Origin: Haplomitrium mnioides | Taxonomy: Eukaryota; Marchantiophyta; Haplomitriopsida; Calobryales | Assembly (NCBI GenBank): GCA_049999725.1 | Contig: JBNGIS010017350.1 | Location: forward strand, 1 to 42,118 | Direction of reading: 5' to 3' | DNA length: 42,118 nt | Shown here: positions 1 to 10,790 of the stretch, one piece after another | How the letters are laid out: the number at the start of each line of letters is the position of its first letter | How positions within the stretch are numbered: position 1 is the first letter of the stretch | Notes under the pieces: model-generated | Told to the model about the DNA's origin: nothing | Seen by the model: only the letters and a program-made list of their open reading frames with translations | Databases searched by the model: none | Made by a program: the position numbers and the translations under genes

Positions 1-463
1 CTAGACTAGGTCCACCCAAAGGGAAGGAAGAGCCCTAGACTAGGTCCTCCCAAGGGGAAGGAAGCGCCAAAGGGGAAGGAAGAGTCCTAGACTAGGTCCA
101 CCCAAAGGGAAGGAAGAGCCCTAGACTAGGTCCGCCCAAGGGGAAGGAAGAGCCCCAGACTAGGTCCGCCCAAAGGGAAGTAAGAGCCGTAGACTAGGTC
201 CTCCCAAGGGGAAGGAAGCGCCAAAGGGGAAGGAAGAGTCCTAGACTAGGTCCACCCAAAGGGAAGGAAGAGCCCTAGACTAGGTCCGCCCAAGGGGAAG
301 GAAGAGCCCTAGACTAGGTCCGCCCAAGGGGAAGGAAGCGCCAAAGGGAAGGAAGAGCTCTAGACTAGGTCCGCCTAAGGGGAATGAAGAGCCCTAGACT
401 AGGTTTGCCGAAGGGGAAGGAAGAGCCCTAGACTAGGTCCGCCCAAGGGGAAGGAAGCGCCAA
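1..463. repeat. Satellite array, block 1 (about 34-bp unit)
   Basis: Tandem units of roughly 34 bp in the form CCCTAGACTAGG, then TCCGCCCAAGGGG, then AAGGAAGAG. Each unit has the perfect inverted repeat CCTAG-A-CTAGG and a near-palindromic CCCAAGGGG or CCCAAAGGG. Every few units a short insert GCGCCAAAGGGG appears, giving a higher-order pattern. No protein-coding signal. Confidence 0.95.
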
Positions 464-1030
464 ATTACATAAATAAGATAACATGTTATGGAGTGCTGAG
501 TTTGGGAAGTCTTCAGAGGGTCCAGCAGCGGTGTTCAAATTTTATCGAGGATTATGTTCATTTTCTGCATTCTGTTTGGATGATAATAATTGTATATGGC
601 CTAACAACGACTGAAGGAATGATCAGAGCAGAGGTTTGAGATCTATGGCAGTGTTAGGAAGCTTGGATCAATTTAAAATATATAGTTTAGAATAAAAATA
701 AATAAAATTACAATGAATAAAATAAAAAAGTCCTACTTCTGACTTAAAACCAGAGTAGGGAAGAAATAGAATAATAGAATGATAGAGGTTTGAGATCTAT
801 GGCAGTGTGAAGAAGCTTGGATCAATTCAAAATATATAGTTAAAAGTAAAATAAAATAAAATAAAAATAAAATGAATAAAAAAAAAGTCCTACTTCTTAC
901 TTAAAACCAAAGTAGGGAAGAAATAGAATAATAGAATGATAAAAACAAAATAAAACAATTTAATAGCATAATAAAATAATAGGATAGAATGTTAAAATAA
1001 CATAAATAAGATAAGCCAAGCCCACAGCGT
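464..1030. repeat. AT-rich spacer inside the satellite with a 154-bp tandem duplication
   Basis: A non-satellite stretch. A unit starting with GAGGTTTGAGATCTATGGCA at 631 recurs at 785 and runs to about 945; both contain AAGCTTGGATCAATT, an AAATAAAATAAAA tract and GTAGGGAAGAAATAGAATAA. The tail (about 913-1033) recurs at about 1402-1520, so spacer and satellite have been amplified together. No coding signal. Confidence 0.85.
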
Positions 1031-1402
1031 CTAAGGGGAAGGAAGAGCCCTAGACTAGGTCCGTCCAAGGGGAAGTAAGAGCCCTAGACTAGGTCCGCCC
1101 AATGGGAAGGAAGCGCCAAAAGGGAAGGAAGAGCCCTAGACTAGGTCCACCAAAAGGGAAGGAAGAGCCCTAGACTAGGTTTGCCCAAGGGGAAGGAAGA
1201 GCCCTAGACTAGGTCCGCCCAAGGGGAAGGAAGCGCCAAAAGGGAAGGAAGAGCCCTAGATTAGGTCCGCCGAAGGGGAAGGAAGAGCCCTAGATTAGGT
1301 CTACCGAAGGGGAAGGAAGAGCCCTAGACTAGGTCTACCGAAGGGGAAGGAAGAGCCATAGACTAGGTCTACCGAAGGGGAAGGAAGAGCCCTAGATTAG
1401 GG
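1031..1402. repeat. Satellite array, block 2
   Basis: Same 34-bp family as block 1, with more variants (GGTCTACCGAAGGGG, TAGATTAGG). The block passes at both ends into the AT-rich spacer. Confidence 0.93.
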
Positions 1403-1527
1403 AAGAAATAGGGAAGAAATAGAATAATAGAATGATAAAAACAAAATAAAACAATTTAATAGCATAAAAAAATAATAGGATAGAATGCTAAAATAATATA
1501 AATAAGATAAGCCAAGCCCACAGCGTC
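1403..1527. repeat. Second copy of the AT-rich spacer tail
   Basis: Near-identical to about 913-1033: AATAGAATAATAGAATGATA, an AAACAAAATAAAACAATTTAA tract, then AAGCCAAGCCCACAGCGTCT leading back into satellite. It shows that the satellite boundary itself has been copied. Confidence 0.85.
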
Positions 1528-1928
1528 TAAGGAGAAGGAAGAGCCCTAGACTAGGTCTGCCCAAGGGGAAGTAAGAGCCCTAGACTAGGTTTGCCCAATG
1601 GGAAGGAAGCACGAAAATGGAAGGAAGAGCCCTAGACTAGGTCCACCCAAAAGGAAGGAAGAGCCCTAGACTAGGTCCACCCAAAGGGAAGGAAGAGCCC
1701 TAGACTAGGTCCACCCAAAGGGAAGGAAGAGCCCTAGACTAGGTTTGCCCAAGGGGAAGGAAGAGCCCTAGACTAGGTCCACCCAAGGGGAAGAAAGCGC
1801 CAAAAGGGAAGGAAGAGCCCTAGATTAGGTCTGCCGAAGGGGAAGGAAGAGCCCTAGATTAGGTCTACCGAAGGGGAAGGAAGAGCCCTAGATTACTCTT
1901 ACCGAAGGGGAAGGAAGAGCAGACTAGG
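1528..1928. repeat. Satellite array, block 3a (CCCAAGGGG form)
   Basis: Continuation of the 34-bp satellite in the block 1-2 form, up to the switch in unit type near 1929. Confidence 0.93.
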
Positions 1929-3137
1929 TCTGCCCTTTGGAAAGGAAGAACCCTAGACTAGGTCCGCCTTTTGGGAAGGAAGAGGGCTATGGGAAGGAAG
2001 AACCCTAGAATAGGTCCGCCCTTTGGGAAGGAAGAGGGCTAGACTAGATATGCCATTTGGGAAGGAAGAACCCTAGACTAGGCGAACCCTAGACTAGGTC
2101 CGCCCTTTGGGAAGGAAGAGGGCTATGGGAAGGAAAAACCCTAGACTAGGTCCGCTCTTTGGGATGGAAGAGGGCTATGGGAAGGAAGAACCCTAGACTA
2201 GGTCCACTCTTTGGGAAGGAAGAGGGCTATGGGAAGGAAGAACCCTAGACTAGGTCCGCCCTTTGGGAAGGAAGAACCCTAGACTAGGCGAACCCTAGAC
2301 TAGGTCCGCCTTTTGGGAAGGAAGAGGGCTATGGGAAGGAAGAACCCTAGACTAGGTCTGCCCTTTGGGAAGGAAGAGGGCTAGACTAGGTATGCCCTTT
2401 GGGAAGGAAGAACCCTAGACTAGGCGAACCCTAGACTAGGTCCGCCCTTTGGGAAGGAAGAGGGCTATGGGAAGGAAGAACCCTAGACTAGGTCCGCTCT
2501 TTGGGAAGGAAGAGGGCTATGGGAAGGAAGAACCCTAGACTAGATCCGCCCTTTGGGAAGGAAGAGGGCTAGACTAGGTATGCCCTTTGGGAAGGAAGAA
2601 CCCTAGACTAGGTCCGCCCTTTGGGAAGGAAGAGGGCTAGACTAGGTATGCCCTTTGAGAAGGAAGAACCCTAGACTAGGCGAACCCTAGACTAGGTCCG
2701 CCTTTTGGGAAGGAAGAGGGCTATGGGAAGGAAGAACCCTAGACTAGGTCCGCCCTTTGGGAAGGAAGAGGGCTAGACTAGGTATGCCCTTTGGGAAGGA
2801 AGAACCCTAGACTAGGCGAACCCTAGACTAGGTCCGCCTTTTGGGAAGGAAGAGGGCTATAGGAAGGAAGAACCCTAGACTAGGTCCGCTCTTTGGGAAG
2901 GAAGAGGGCTATAGGAAGGAAGAACCCTAGACTAGGTCCGCCATTTGGGAAGGAAGAGGGCTAGACTAGGTTCGTCCAAAGGGACGGAAGAACCCTAGAC
3001 TAGATCCGCCCTTTGGGAAGGAAGAGGGCTATAGGAAGGAAGAACCCTAGACTAGGTCCGCCCTTTGGGAAAGAAGAGGGCTAGACTAGGAGAGGGCTAT
3101 GGGAAGGAAGAACCCTAGACTAGGTCCGCCCTTTGGG

Positions 3138-3147
3138 NNNNNNNNNN
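3138..3147. other. Assembly gap (10 N) in satellite
   Basis: Ten unresolved bases inside the tandem array; array length here is not reliable. Confidence 1.
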
Positions 3148-3344
3148 AGGGCTATGGGAAGGAAGAACCCTAGACTAGGTCCGCCCTTTGGGAAAGAAGA
3201 GGGCTAGACTAGGTTCGTCCAAAGGGACGGAAGAACTCTAGACTAGGCGAACCCTAGACTAGGTCCGCCCAATGGGAAGGAAGAGGGCTATGGGAAGGGC
3301 GAACCCTAGACTAGGTCCGCCCAATGGGAAGGAAGAGGGCTATG

Positions 3345-3444
3345 NNNNNNNNNNNNNNNNNNNNNNNNNNNNNNNNNNNNNNNNNNNNNNNNNNNNNNNN
3401 NNNNNNNNNNNNNNNNNNNNNNNNNNNNNNNNNNNNNNNNNNNN
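3345..3444. other. Assembly gap (100 N) in satellite
   Basis: Exactly 100 N, the conventional placeholder for a gap of unknown size. Satellite lies on both sides. Confidence 1.
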
Positions 3445-3645
3445 GGCGAACCCTAGACTAGGTCCGCCCAATGGGAAGGAAGAGGGCTATGGGAAGGAAG
3501 AACCCTAGACTAGGTCCGCCCTTTGGGAAAGAAGAGGGCTAGACTAGGTTCGTCTAAGGCAGATAAGGAATAAGTGGTGGCTTTATATCCCAAAAGAGGA
3601 CGCTCTAAAAAAAATGAATAAACTAAGCCCCTATATATAACATTC

Positions 3646-4104
3646 ATGCAAATGGAGAAGACTTATGGGACTAATCTCTTAGCCCATGGAGACAGGCTGC
3701 TTAGTGGCTGGGAAAGCGTAGGCAACTCCTTGATTGCTGTGAAAGAGGGGATTTCAATTCGTAAAGAGGTAGGCAACTCCTTGATTGCTGTGAAAGAGGG
3801 GATTTCAATTCGTAAAGAGGTGGATTGTGGGTTCCACAAGATGACCAAAAAGATTGATTGCTATCGAAGGAGCTGTCCCGATGTTATAGTAGGTTCTTGT
3901 TGGAGGGAGTTCACGATCAAGGAAAAAGATGTTGATTTTGCAGTGAGAGAAGAAGCGAGGAGTTGCTCTGCGCATTTGACATTTGAGAATAAGAGGGTGT
4001 TTTTGTGTAGGACAGCAATTGTGCGTGGTGGCCAAAATTTGTTAACGTTGGATTTGAGTAGGCTGTGGCGAATAGCTCCAATGTCATTTTTGGTTGGGTC
4101 TTGA
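3646..4104 (+). CDS. Unrecognised 152-residue open frame with a 17-residue perfect duplication
   Basis: ATG-to-stop frame just downstream of the satellite. I do not recognise the protein. Its clearest feature is an exact tandem duplication of 51 bp (3718-3768 and 3769-3819), which repeats VGNSLIAVKEGISIRKE in frame. The 51-bp length preserves the frame, which fits selection but could be chance. The rest is of mixed composition with several cysteines and no obvious signal peptide, membrane segment or known motif. A frame in another phase continues the open character toward 4200. It could be a fragment of a degraded element or a fortuitous frame beside the satellite. No promoter or splice signal was established. 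Confidence 0.25.
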   Translation: MQMEKTYGTNLLAHGDRLLSGWESVGNSLIAVKEGISIRKEVGNSLIAVKEGISIRKEVDCGFHKMTKKIDCYRRSCPDVIVGSCWREFTIKEKDVDFAVREEARSCSAHLTFENKRVFLCRTAIVRGGQNLLTLDLSRLWRIAPMSFLVGS

Positions 4105-4425
4105 ATATATTGAGGTTAAATCTAGCGGAAGGATTATCAAGGAAGGGGAAATGAACAGCACTACAACTATATTTCATGAACAGAGCAGATGTAGGAGTCT
4201 GATGTCCTTCCAATGGAAGGCTGCTAGCGTACGATTAAGGAATTCAAGAAGCTAAGGAAGGAAGAGACGGCATTTGTGAACTAGCAGGTGTTTCCCCTTA
4301 AGCTGAAATTGCCCTATGAAGAAGGTTAGTACAGAATTTGCGATAGAAATTTTTTTGCTGCAGAGTTCCTCGAATCAGCCCATGTTCTCTTTGAACATCG
4401 CCAAGCAGAAATCGACCAAGGAGGA

Positions 4426-4962
4426 GTGGTTGTCATAGAATTGCATCAACCAAAGGAAGAATCGAATGCTGCAAGAGTTGGCCCTGCGACGAATCCCCCT
4501 CCTACAAAAGATGAATGTGCTAGGTGCAACGAAGATCTCTACGATGAAGTTCTCTCAGAGGAATTGAATGCTGTGAAGGAAGATCCCTGCGAGAAAATGA
4601 TCTGCTATGAAGGAACGCGCCTACGAGAAAGCGGTCTCCTGCGAGAATTGGCCTACGACAAATGCTCTGAATTGGCTTGTGAGGAATCGACCAGCGACGA
4701 AGATCTCTGCAATGAAGGTCCCTCAAAGGAATCGAATGCTATGAAGGAAGGTCCTTGCGAGAAAATGATCTACTACAAAGGAACGCCCTTGCGAGAAAGC
4801 AGTCTCCTGCAAGAATTGGCCTGCGATGAATGCCCTAAATCGACTACCTACAAAGAAGTCCCCGATGAAGGAGGGCCTGCACGATTCTTCTCAGGAACGA
4901 CGAATGTCCCCGCACTGAAGTGCGGGAATAAGGGAGATGCTATGAAGGGAGCCCTGCGTTGA
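4426..4962 (+). CDS. Unrecognised acidic protein made of 56-residue repeats
   Basis: A 178-codon frame. Residues from about 36 form two tandem units of 56 residues (DNA 4531-4698 and 4699-4866) and the start of a third. Paired segments include NAVKEDPCEKMICYEG versus NAMKEGPCEKMIYYKG, and LRESGLLRELAYDKC versus LRESSLLQELACDEC. Both units keep the Cys pattern and are rich in Glu and Lys. The 168-bp period is a multiple of three and differences are spread over all codon positions. I recognise no family. Sequence after the stop (4963-5330) keeps the same GAAGGA-rich texture with stops, so the frame may be the surviving open part of a longer decayed repeat. It may or may not be a real gene. Confidence 0.3.
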   Translation: MVVIELHQPKEESNAARVGPATNPPPTKDECARCNEDLYDEVLSEELNAVKEDPCEKMICYEGTRLRESGLLRELAYDKCSELACEESTSDEDLCNEGPSKESNAMKEGPCEKMIYYKGTPLRESSLLQELACDECPKSTTYKEVPDEGGPARFFSGTTNVPALKCGNKGDAMKGALR

Positions 4963-5815
4963 TGACCTGCTGAATGGAAGTATTTGAATGAGGAAGGTCT
5001 GCGCAATTACCCTGATGCTGCAAGAGTTGTTCAGTGAAGAAGGACTCAAGGTGTATGAGGGAGTGTTCGAATAAGAAGAGGCTGTGAACGCTATTGCGAG
5101 AAGGTGTGAAGGAAGATCGTTGGCGTAGAGCTCCCCGACGAAGGAAGGCGGGAACAGCTTTCGCTATGCCATGAAGTAGCCCCGATTTGAATACGAGCCT
5201 ATGCAGTGTTCCTATACAAAGCTATATGAAGGACTTAGTTTCAAAGGAGCACATGAGTTGTTCTTATATCGAGCTATTGTAAGAGTTAGTGAAAAAGGAG
5301 CTTATGAAGGAGCTCCTACATCGAGTTAGTGAAGATTCTTATAGTAAACAAACAAGATAGTTCAGGAGAAACAAAGCATTCCCAACTAACTCATATGAAG
5401 GTTGTTACAGGGAGGTTATGCAGATCTAGTTTTGGGTAAAGTAAGGTGTTAGTATTTAGTTAGAATGTCAGTTTTAAGTGATTACATGTAGATTAGTGCT
5501 TATATATCAGTTGATAGCAGTTGGATAGTGGGTCTGGTTATTGTGATTAGTTGTAAGTTAGATTAATAATGTAGCACTTCATATGAAGGTAGTTAGATGC
5601 AAAAAAAGGGTCCTTATGCAGAATGTTAGTAGTGATCAGTGGAAGGGGATAACTGCTGATTTGGTAGTTATTCTCCTTGTGAGTGTGTTAGGTCTTGAAG
5701 TTCAGGGCATAGGGGGAGGAGTCCTGACTTTGGATCGGATTGGTTTGGTTGTAGTATAGTAATGCCTAACTTCTGGGTCTAAGTCACTGGGTTGGAACAA
5801 GGTAAAGACTCCTGC
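4963..5815. other. No gene recognised
   Basis: GAAGGA- and GAAG-rich sequence to about 5330, then AT-rich sequence. No long frame, motif or RNA gene seen. Confidence 0.6.
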
Positions 5816-5990
5816 TGATCGGGCTATTTAGGATTACTCTTGGTCGTGGTGGTAGTGAAGTCTACCAAGATGGAAGGGACCGTGAGGGTGCTTCTTCCTC
5901 CATGATCGGGCTATCACAGGTTACACTTGGTCATGGTGGTAGTGAAGTCCACCAGGACGCAAGGGATCGTGAGGGTGCTTCTATCCCCCA
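5816..5990. repeat. Two tandem 87-88 bp units
   Basis: Units start with TGATCGGGCTAT at 5816 and 5903; a third start (TGATCGACTT) occurs at 5991. Shared blocks include GGTGGTAGTGAAGTC and CGTGAGGGTGCTTCT. About 85% identical by eye. Confidence 0.85.
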
Positions 5991-8613
5991 TGATCGACTT
6001 AGGACCTGCAAACAACGTATGGCGTGTTGGCTTGTCTTTTGGCTCAGAACTAGTATCTCATAACAGAATTGAAATAAACCAAAAGCGTCTGATTTTATAT
6101 GTTGTAATTTGGAAAGGACAACATCCAACCTACATGCATATACGAAACATACTTGCATTCACAAATTCTGAAAAAAAAACACTTTACTCATGAGTATGTT
6201 TGAAGATAACCAATACAGAATCTACTCACATTATCATATCATTGCACCCCAACCATCACTTCTGAAACTCTGATCCCCTCTCGGACTCCAGGGATATGGC
6301 AATTCCCTAAACCTCTCATGTGCGTTCAAACACAACTAACCACTCATCACAAAGCTGAATATACTAATACCTCACCTAATACACCCCACAAAAAGTCATA
6401 AAAAAATCGAAGACAACAAACACAATACTCATGCGCACGAAACATACACACATCATTGTTTTGTTTACCTTAGCCACTAGTCACGAAACCCACCTTGGAG
6501 TATATCTTCCCCATCTGGAGTCAACAAACCCCCTTTTGGAGCATCATATCAACACCCACCACCAAATCTCCTGCATCCTCCCACTGATATTTGTCTTCTG
6601 TTTTATGACTTCACTCCCACCATACTTTTGGTTCTTTCCTCCTGTCTATATATCCCCTTCCAACTTCACCACTCATGCCAACTCCTCTCTATTTCCCGGA
6701 ATGCCTTAGCTACCATTATTGTCTTCATTTCCAGTTCAGTGTTCATCCCTACTTCCTACCTCCGTCCACTTAACCACTATCCTCCTTACCTTCTACCATT
6801 CGATTGTGTCACACGGTCAACTTTGTACACCTTCATGGTCGCTCTGAACTCAACCCTGCTACACAACTGACTTCATCTTCCTACTCTTCTTGCCCAAGTC
6901 ATTGTCCACCATTGGGAACTGAGCCTTCTCCTCCAATAGGTCCATAGATCTAAAACTGCCCTACCATCAACCACAACGGTGTCCTAAAGTCTTCTCCTCC
7001 GTAGCTGAGTAATAACTCCTTTCTTTTCCTTCATATTAAAATTCAAACTGCCCAACGACTGCTTTTTCTTTATGGTAACATCTTCTGCCTTCTATTTCTG
7101 TAAGGTTATCACCCATTCTTCACCCGTCGTCATTCTCCCACAGTTAGTTGGGTCGCAGTAGCGGTGAGATGCGGATTTTGATAATTGTGGATGGGGACTA
7201 CATCATTAGGGAGTTGGCTTCTCTTGGGCTATCTTGATTCACCAATGTTGAGCGGCATTGCCGCTGGAACTCCTAGAAAACGCCTTCTAGGATTCGTTAT
7301 TTTGCTTACTCCATACCCTGCTCTTACAATCATCACGTGCCTCAATTGCAGCATCTTCCGATTGTATGCCAAGCTAAGCCGCGTGATAATGTATCTCACT
7401 CCCAACTATTTCAGAACAAGCTACATCCATGTTCTTAGAGGAGACCAACCTCCTTGCTCTTTTCACACTTCTTTGCGTTGATTGCATTTTGTCCACAACT
7501 CACCCATCTCCATCTTCACCCTTCCTTTCTTCTATGTTCCTTCCACACCTCCACTCTACCGCTCATCTTCCTTTCACTATTTTAGAGAATAGTCCACCCC
7601 CTAGCTTGTAAGAACACCATTGTTGTGATTTTAGTTGTCCCTTGATGAGAGGTAGATTTCAGCAGTCGTTGGAGTTGAGACCCTTCTTTTTGTGACTTCA
7701 ATCACTCTTTGGCAAGGTGGGTCAACATTCAGATATGCTGCACTTTGGTTGAATAATTCGCCCGCCCTCCATCTTCCATCTCATAGTAAGGATCCACCTC
7801 AGCACTTACTCGTTGGCTCATGAATTCTTACAACCGTCCCCTTCATGCATTAACTCAGATAGTGATTCTCGAGCTCCCGGCACTTCCTTTGATCCTATAC
7901 GACAGCCAAGGAGTCGATCCTCTTGTCTGATTTATCGAGGTTGACTGGACTTCCCTCCTATCTTGATCGTGGTTCACGGGGTTGTCTGGACCTCCAGAAT
8001 GCCATTATTACGAATCTCTCTTCTCTTTTCTTCTTGCCATGATCTTCTCGCGCGGGACTTTTCTCGATGATGACATTTTTTTTTGGTCCCTCCAAATTCA
8101 TTCGCTAGTCTTGCTCTGCTGTAGAATTAATACAACCAAGCCATATTGTTGTTCTGCAATGCAACATGCTACCTTGCATCTGTGCTTTGGCATCTATTTC
8201 ATACACAACCCTCGATTCAATTTTCTGCCTTTGAGATTTTGTCTTCCGGTGACCATCGTTCTCCTCTCCATGCATGCTATTGTTCCATCTTCCTATCACC
8301 ACGCCGTTTTTCCTCCCCATGTTTCATCGCCAAGTAGGTTCTCTGTTCCCAACCCCTCGAACCCGCGCATATGACTTCAGCAACCTTGTCTTGTCTCCAA
8401 GAAATGGCATCGGTCCCAAGACAAGAAAGTGCCATGATCCAGACAGCAAGCGAGAAGGGGGAAAAAATAATCCCTCTCTTTCTTTTTTAACGGTGCCCTA
8501 ACCCATATGCGCCTAACTACCTTTCTCTTTCCAAGACCCTAACCGCTCTATCCTTTCTTTCTCATTCTCAAGACCTTACAAAAAAAATCCTTTCTTTCTC
8601 CTTTTAAGACTTT
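5991..8613. other. Pyrimidine-rich intergenic stretch, no gene recognised
   Basis: The plus strand is rich in C and T, which gives many short open frames with Ser/Pro/Leu-rich translations. None resembles a known family and none has a start context or splice structure I can support. The region may include a decayed element on the minus strand (about 7600-8500), but I could not identify a domain. Confidence 0.5.
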
Positions 8614-8790
8614 AACCATAAAAAATCCTTTGTTTCTTCTTCCCAAGGCCTTAACCATCGAAAAATCCTTTGTTTCTTCTTCCCAAGGGCTTTACCATCA
8701 AAAAATCCTTTGTTTCTTCTTCCTAAGGCCATAACCATTGAAAATCCTTTGTTTCTACTTTCCAAAGCCTTAACCATCAAAAAATGCAAC
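8614..8790. repeat. Four tandem units of 39-40 bp
   Basis: AACCATCGAAAAATCCTTTG followed by TTTCTTCTTCCCAAGGCCTT, starting at 8614, 8653, 8693, 8733 and, partially, 8772. The minus-strand frame 8604-8834 is a read-through of this repeat. Confidence 0.9.
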
Positions 8791-8955
8791 ATTCTCTCAA
8801 GATGCGCCTTGGGATTCAAAATGATCTTATCCATGTGGCTTGGTTGGTAGCTTAGGCTTAGTCTTAGTTAATTAATATTTAATTGATATTGTACTAGTAT
8901 TTACTAACCCACATAACTTTTCAAAATCTCACAAAAACACAAAATCTACTTGTAC

Positions 8956-8957
<2 letters not shown>

Positions 8958-9014
<57 letters not shown>

Positions 9015-9019
9015 ACACA
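8958..9019. repeat. (AC)n microsatellite
   Basis: About 60 bp of almost uninterrupted AC, broken once by AT near 9009. It explains the poly-(CV) translation on the minus strand. Confidence 0.98.
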
Positions 9020-9136
9020 ATCCTCATGTACACTACACCTTCCTTTCTTTTCTTTTCTTCATGCTGAGCGGTTTTCCTCCATTCTCTCCATTTTGAACTA
9101 TTCGAGTTGTTGTTGTTGCCCGATCTATTTCTCGAC

Positions 9137-9236
9137 NNNNNNNNNNNNNNNNNNNNNNNNNNNNNNNNNNNNNNNNNNNNNNNNNNNNNNNNNNNNNNNN
9201 NNNNNNNNNNNNNNNNNNNNNNNNNNNNNNNNNNNN
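9137..9236. other. Assembly gap (100 N) flanked by a 45-bp duplicate
   Basis: The 45 bases before the gap (about 9092-9136, ending CGATCTATTTCTCGAC) recur with two differences immediately after it (9237-9281). The gap lies in a tandem repeat or joins two overlapping contig ends. Confidence 0.95.
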
Positions 9237-9281
9237 TTTGAACTGTTCGAGTTGTTGTTGCTGCCCGATCTATTTCTCGAC

Positions 9282-10389
9282 CTAATTGGTACCTGTGATT
9301 CAAAAACAAGTGCTATTCCTACAATTGTAATTTCTGGATTCTAAAGAAACTTTGCTACTTTGAATATAATAAAAATGTTTTTTTAACTAAATCCTATAAA
9401 AGTCTTTTGGTTGAATTTATGAGAATCTTCCGTCCTTCTGTTTGGACATTGTCCATTGTTTGCCATTTTGCCATTTGCCTGCTTGCTTTCTTCCTTTTTC
9501 TCGATTTCGTCTTCCTTTACCTCTCCTTGCGTGCATCTTTAGCTCCCATCCTGGACCCTAATAGAGTGGATAGTTGCAAATGAGATTTTGAAAGAGATAG
9601 AGCTCTCATGTGTAGGAAAGAGAGAAAGATTTGATGGAGAGCAGCCACTCACCTTTGCAATTTAGGAATTCCAGTATTGTTGGATCTGAATTCGGAATTG
9701 TGAATCTCTGAAGTAAAGAAATTTGAATTTTTATTTGGAATAGAAAGGATGAGATGTCCCTTGGCATATTCATGTAGGAGCGGAGATCTAGTGGGTGAGT
9801 GTTTAGGATTTCAGAGAGTGCTGCTGAACTTCTTGGCTGAGAGACAGCAAGATGAAGAGGAGTGACCTCTTGAGATTCTAGCTTAAAAATTGCCTACAGA
9901 AATCTGTTGTTGTGTGTCTTAGTTCTATAGGCTTCTAACCTAGTTGGAGCACAATTCAGAGCTGCAAGTGGATTAATGGTGATGTGCATTGAAGTCAAGG
10001 CTCACTATCAGTGGCTAGAGGAGTAGTACTGAGGAGAAAGTAGGCTGATGAAGGAGTAACATCGACGGTGATTTAGCTACGGGAGCAATCTTGAGGGCAG
10101 GAATGGTGGTGAGTACCTGAAATCGAGAAGGGCTCTGCTTGTGTTCTGAGAAGGGGCAAGTGAATGAGTGTCCACTCATGAGAGGCAGGGTTTAAATTTT
10201 ACCTACTAATGTTGGAGAGTTTGTTTTTCCTTGGGTTGTGGGTTGGAAGAGAGCAAGAGAGTGAAGACAGATCAGCAGACAGGATGGTCCAAAGGTTTAA
10301 TCAGCCTTAAGTGACCGGAAGTGGTGAAATCATGGCAATTCAACCTTTATAGCTTAGATCCATAGTAGTAACAATCCAAGATCCTCACA
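9282..10389. other. No gene recognised
   Basis: Mixed AT-rich sequence without a long frame. Homology to the transposon begins near 10390-10480, where the plus strand starts to match the reverse complement of about 27790-27830. Confidence 0.55.
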
Positions 10390-10790
10390 TATTAGCCAAT
10401 ATGCTTGGCCCTATGCTACGACAATAGGATTTGCAAGCACCAAAAACGATTCTTGCTATTTTTGTTTTTACAAAGGCTCTTCATTTAAAGGAACAAAAAC
10501 AAAACTTGTTGCAAGGCTAAGGTCACCACCAAGATTCAGATTCATTTTCTCGCTTTATTCAATTGCAAACAAGGTTAAAATTGAAACTTAAAACAACAAT
10601 CTCTTTGCGAGCATAGACACTCTTCTTCACAACTCAACTTGCTAAGAACTATTCGACTCAAATCTTCTTTGTTGAACAACTTAACAAAAAGAATATCTTT
10701 TGGCTCTAAGTTGAGAAAACATAACATCTCTAGAACTAATATAAGAGCATGGATTAACCAAATGTGTCAAAAGATAAGAAAATTGGTTAC
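10390..10790 (-). other. Gene A copy 1 intron, truncated
   Basis: Intron sequence read leftward from the GT at 10790-10789. It matches copy 2 (27477 onward) up to about TTAAATGAAGAGCC near 10480, then loses similarity. That marks the left limit of copy 1. Confidence 0.55.

Larger units (their letters stand above)
1929..3562. repeat. Satellite array, block 3b (CCCTTTGGG form, about 51-bp higher-order unit)
   Basis: From about 1929 the unit changes to GGTCCGCCCTTTGGGAAGG, then AAGAGGGCTATGGGAAGG, then AAGAACCCTAGACTA, a unit of about 51 bp. Variant junctions such as CTAGGCGAACCCTAGACTAGG recur. The central box is CCCTTTGGG instead of CCCAAGGGG, and the family ends in GGTTCGTCTAAGG near 3560. 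Open frames here (for example 3272-3508) are satellite read-through. Confidence 0.93.

Noticed and set aside
3272-3508. 78-codon frame in the satellite, also spanning N
   Set aside because: It is the 34/51-bp satellite translated through a 100-N gap.
1-3562. CRISPR-like array
   Set aside because: The supposed spacers are themselves repeated, unit length drifts, and the setting is eukaryotic.
7150-7170. CAGTAGCGG as a possible second terminus of copy 1
   Set aside because: Only eight bases match, orientation is wrong for a left end, and the TTTGAACC part is missing.
6431-8374. Several plus-strand frames of 75-130 codons
   Set aside because: Low-complexity Ser/Pro/Leu translations of pyrimidine-rich DNA, without motifs or splice structure.
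8929-9309. 126-codon minus-strand frame with a Cys-Val run
   Set aside because: Product of the (AC)n microsatellite joined across a gap.
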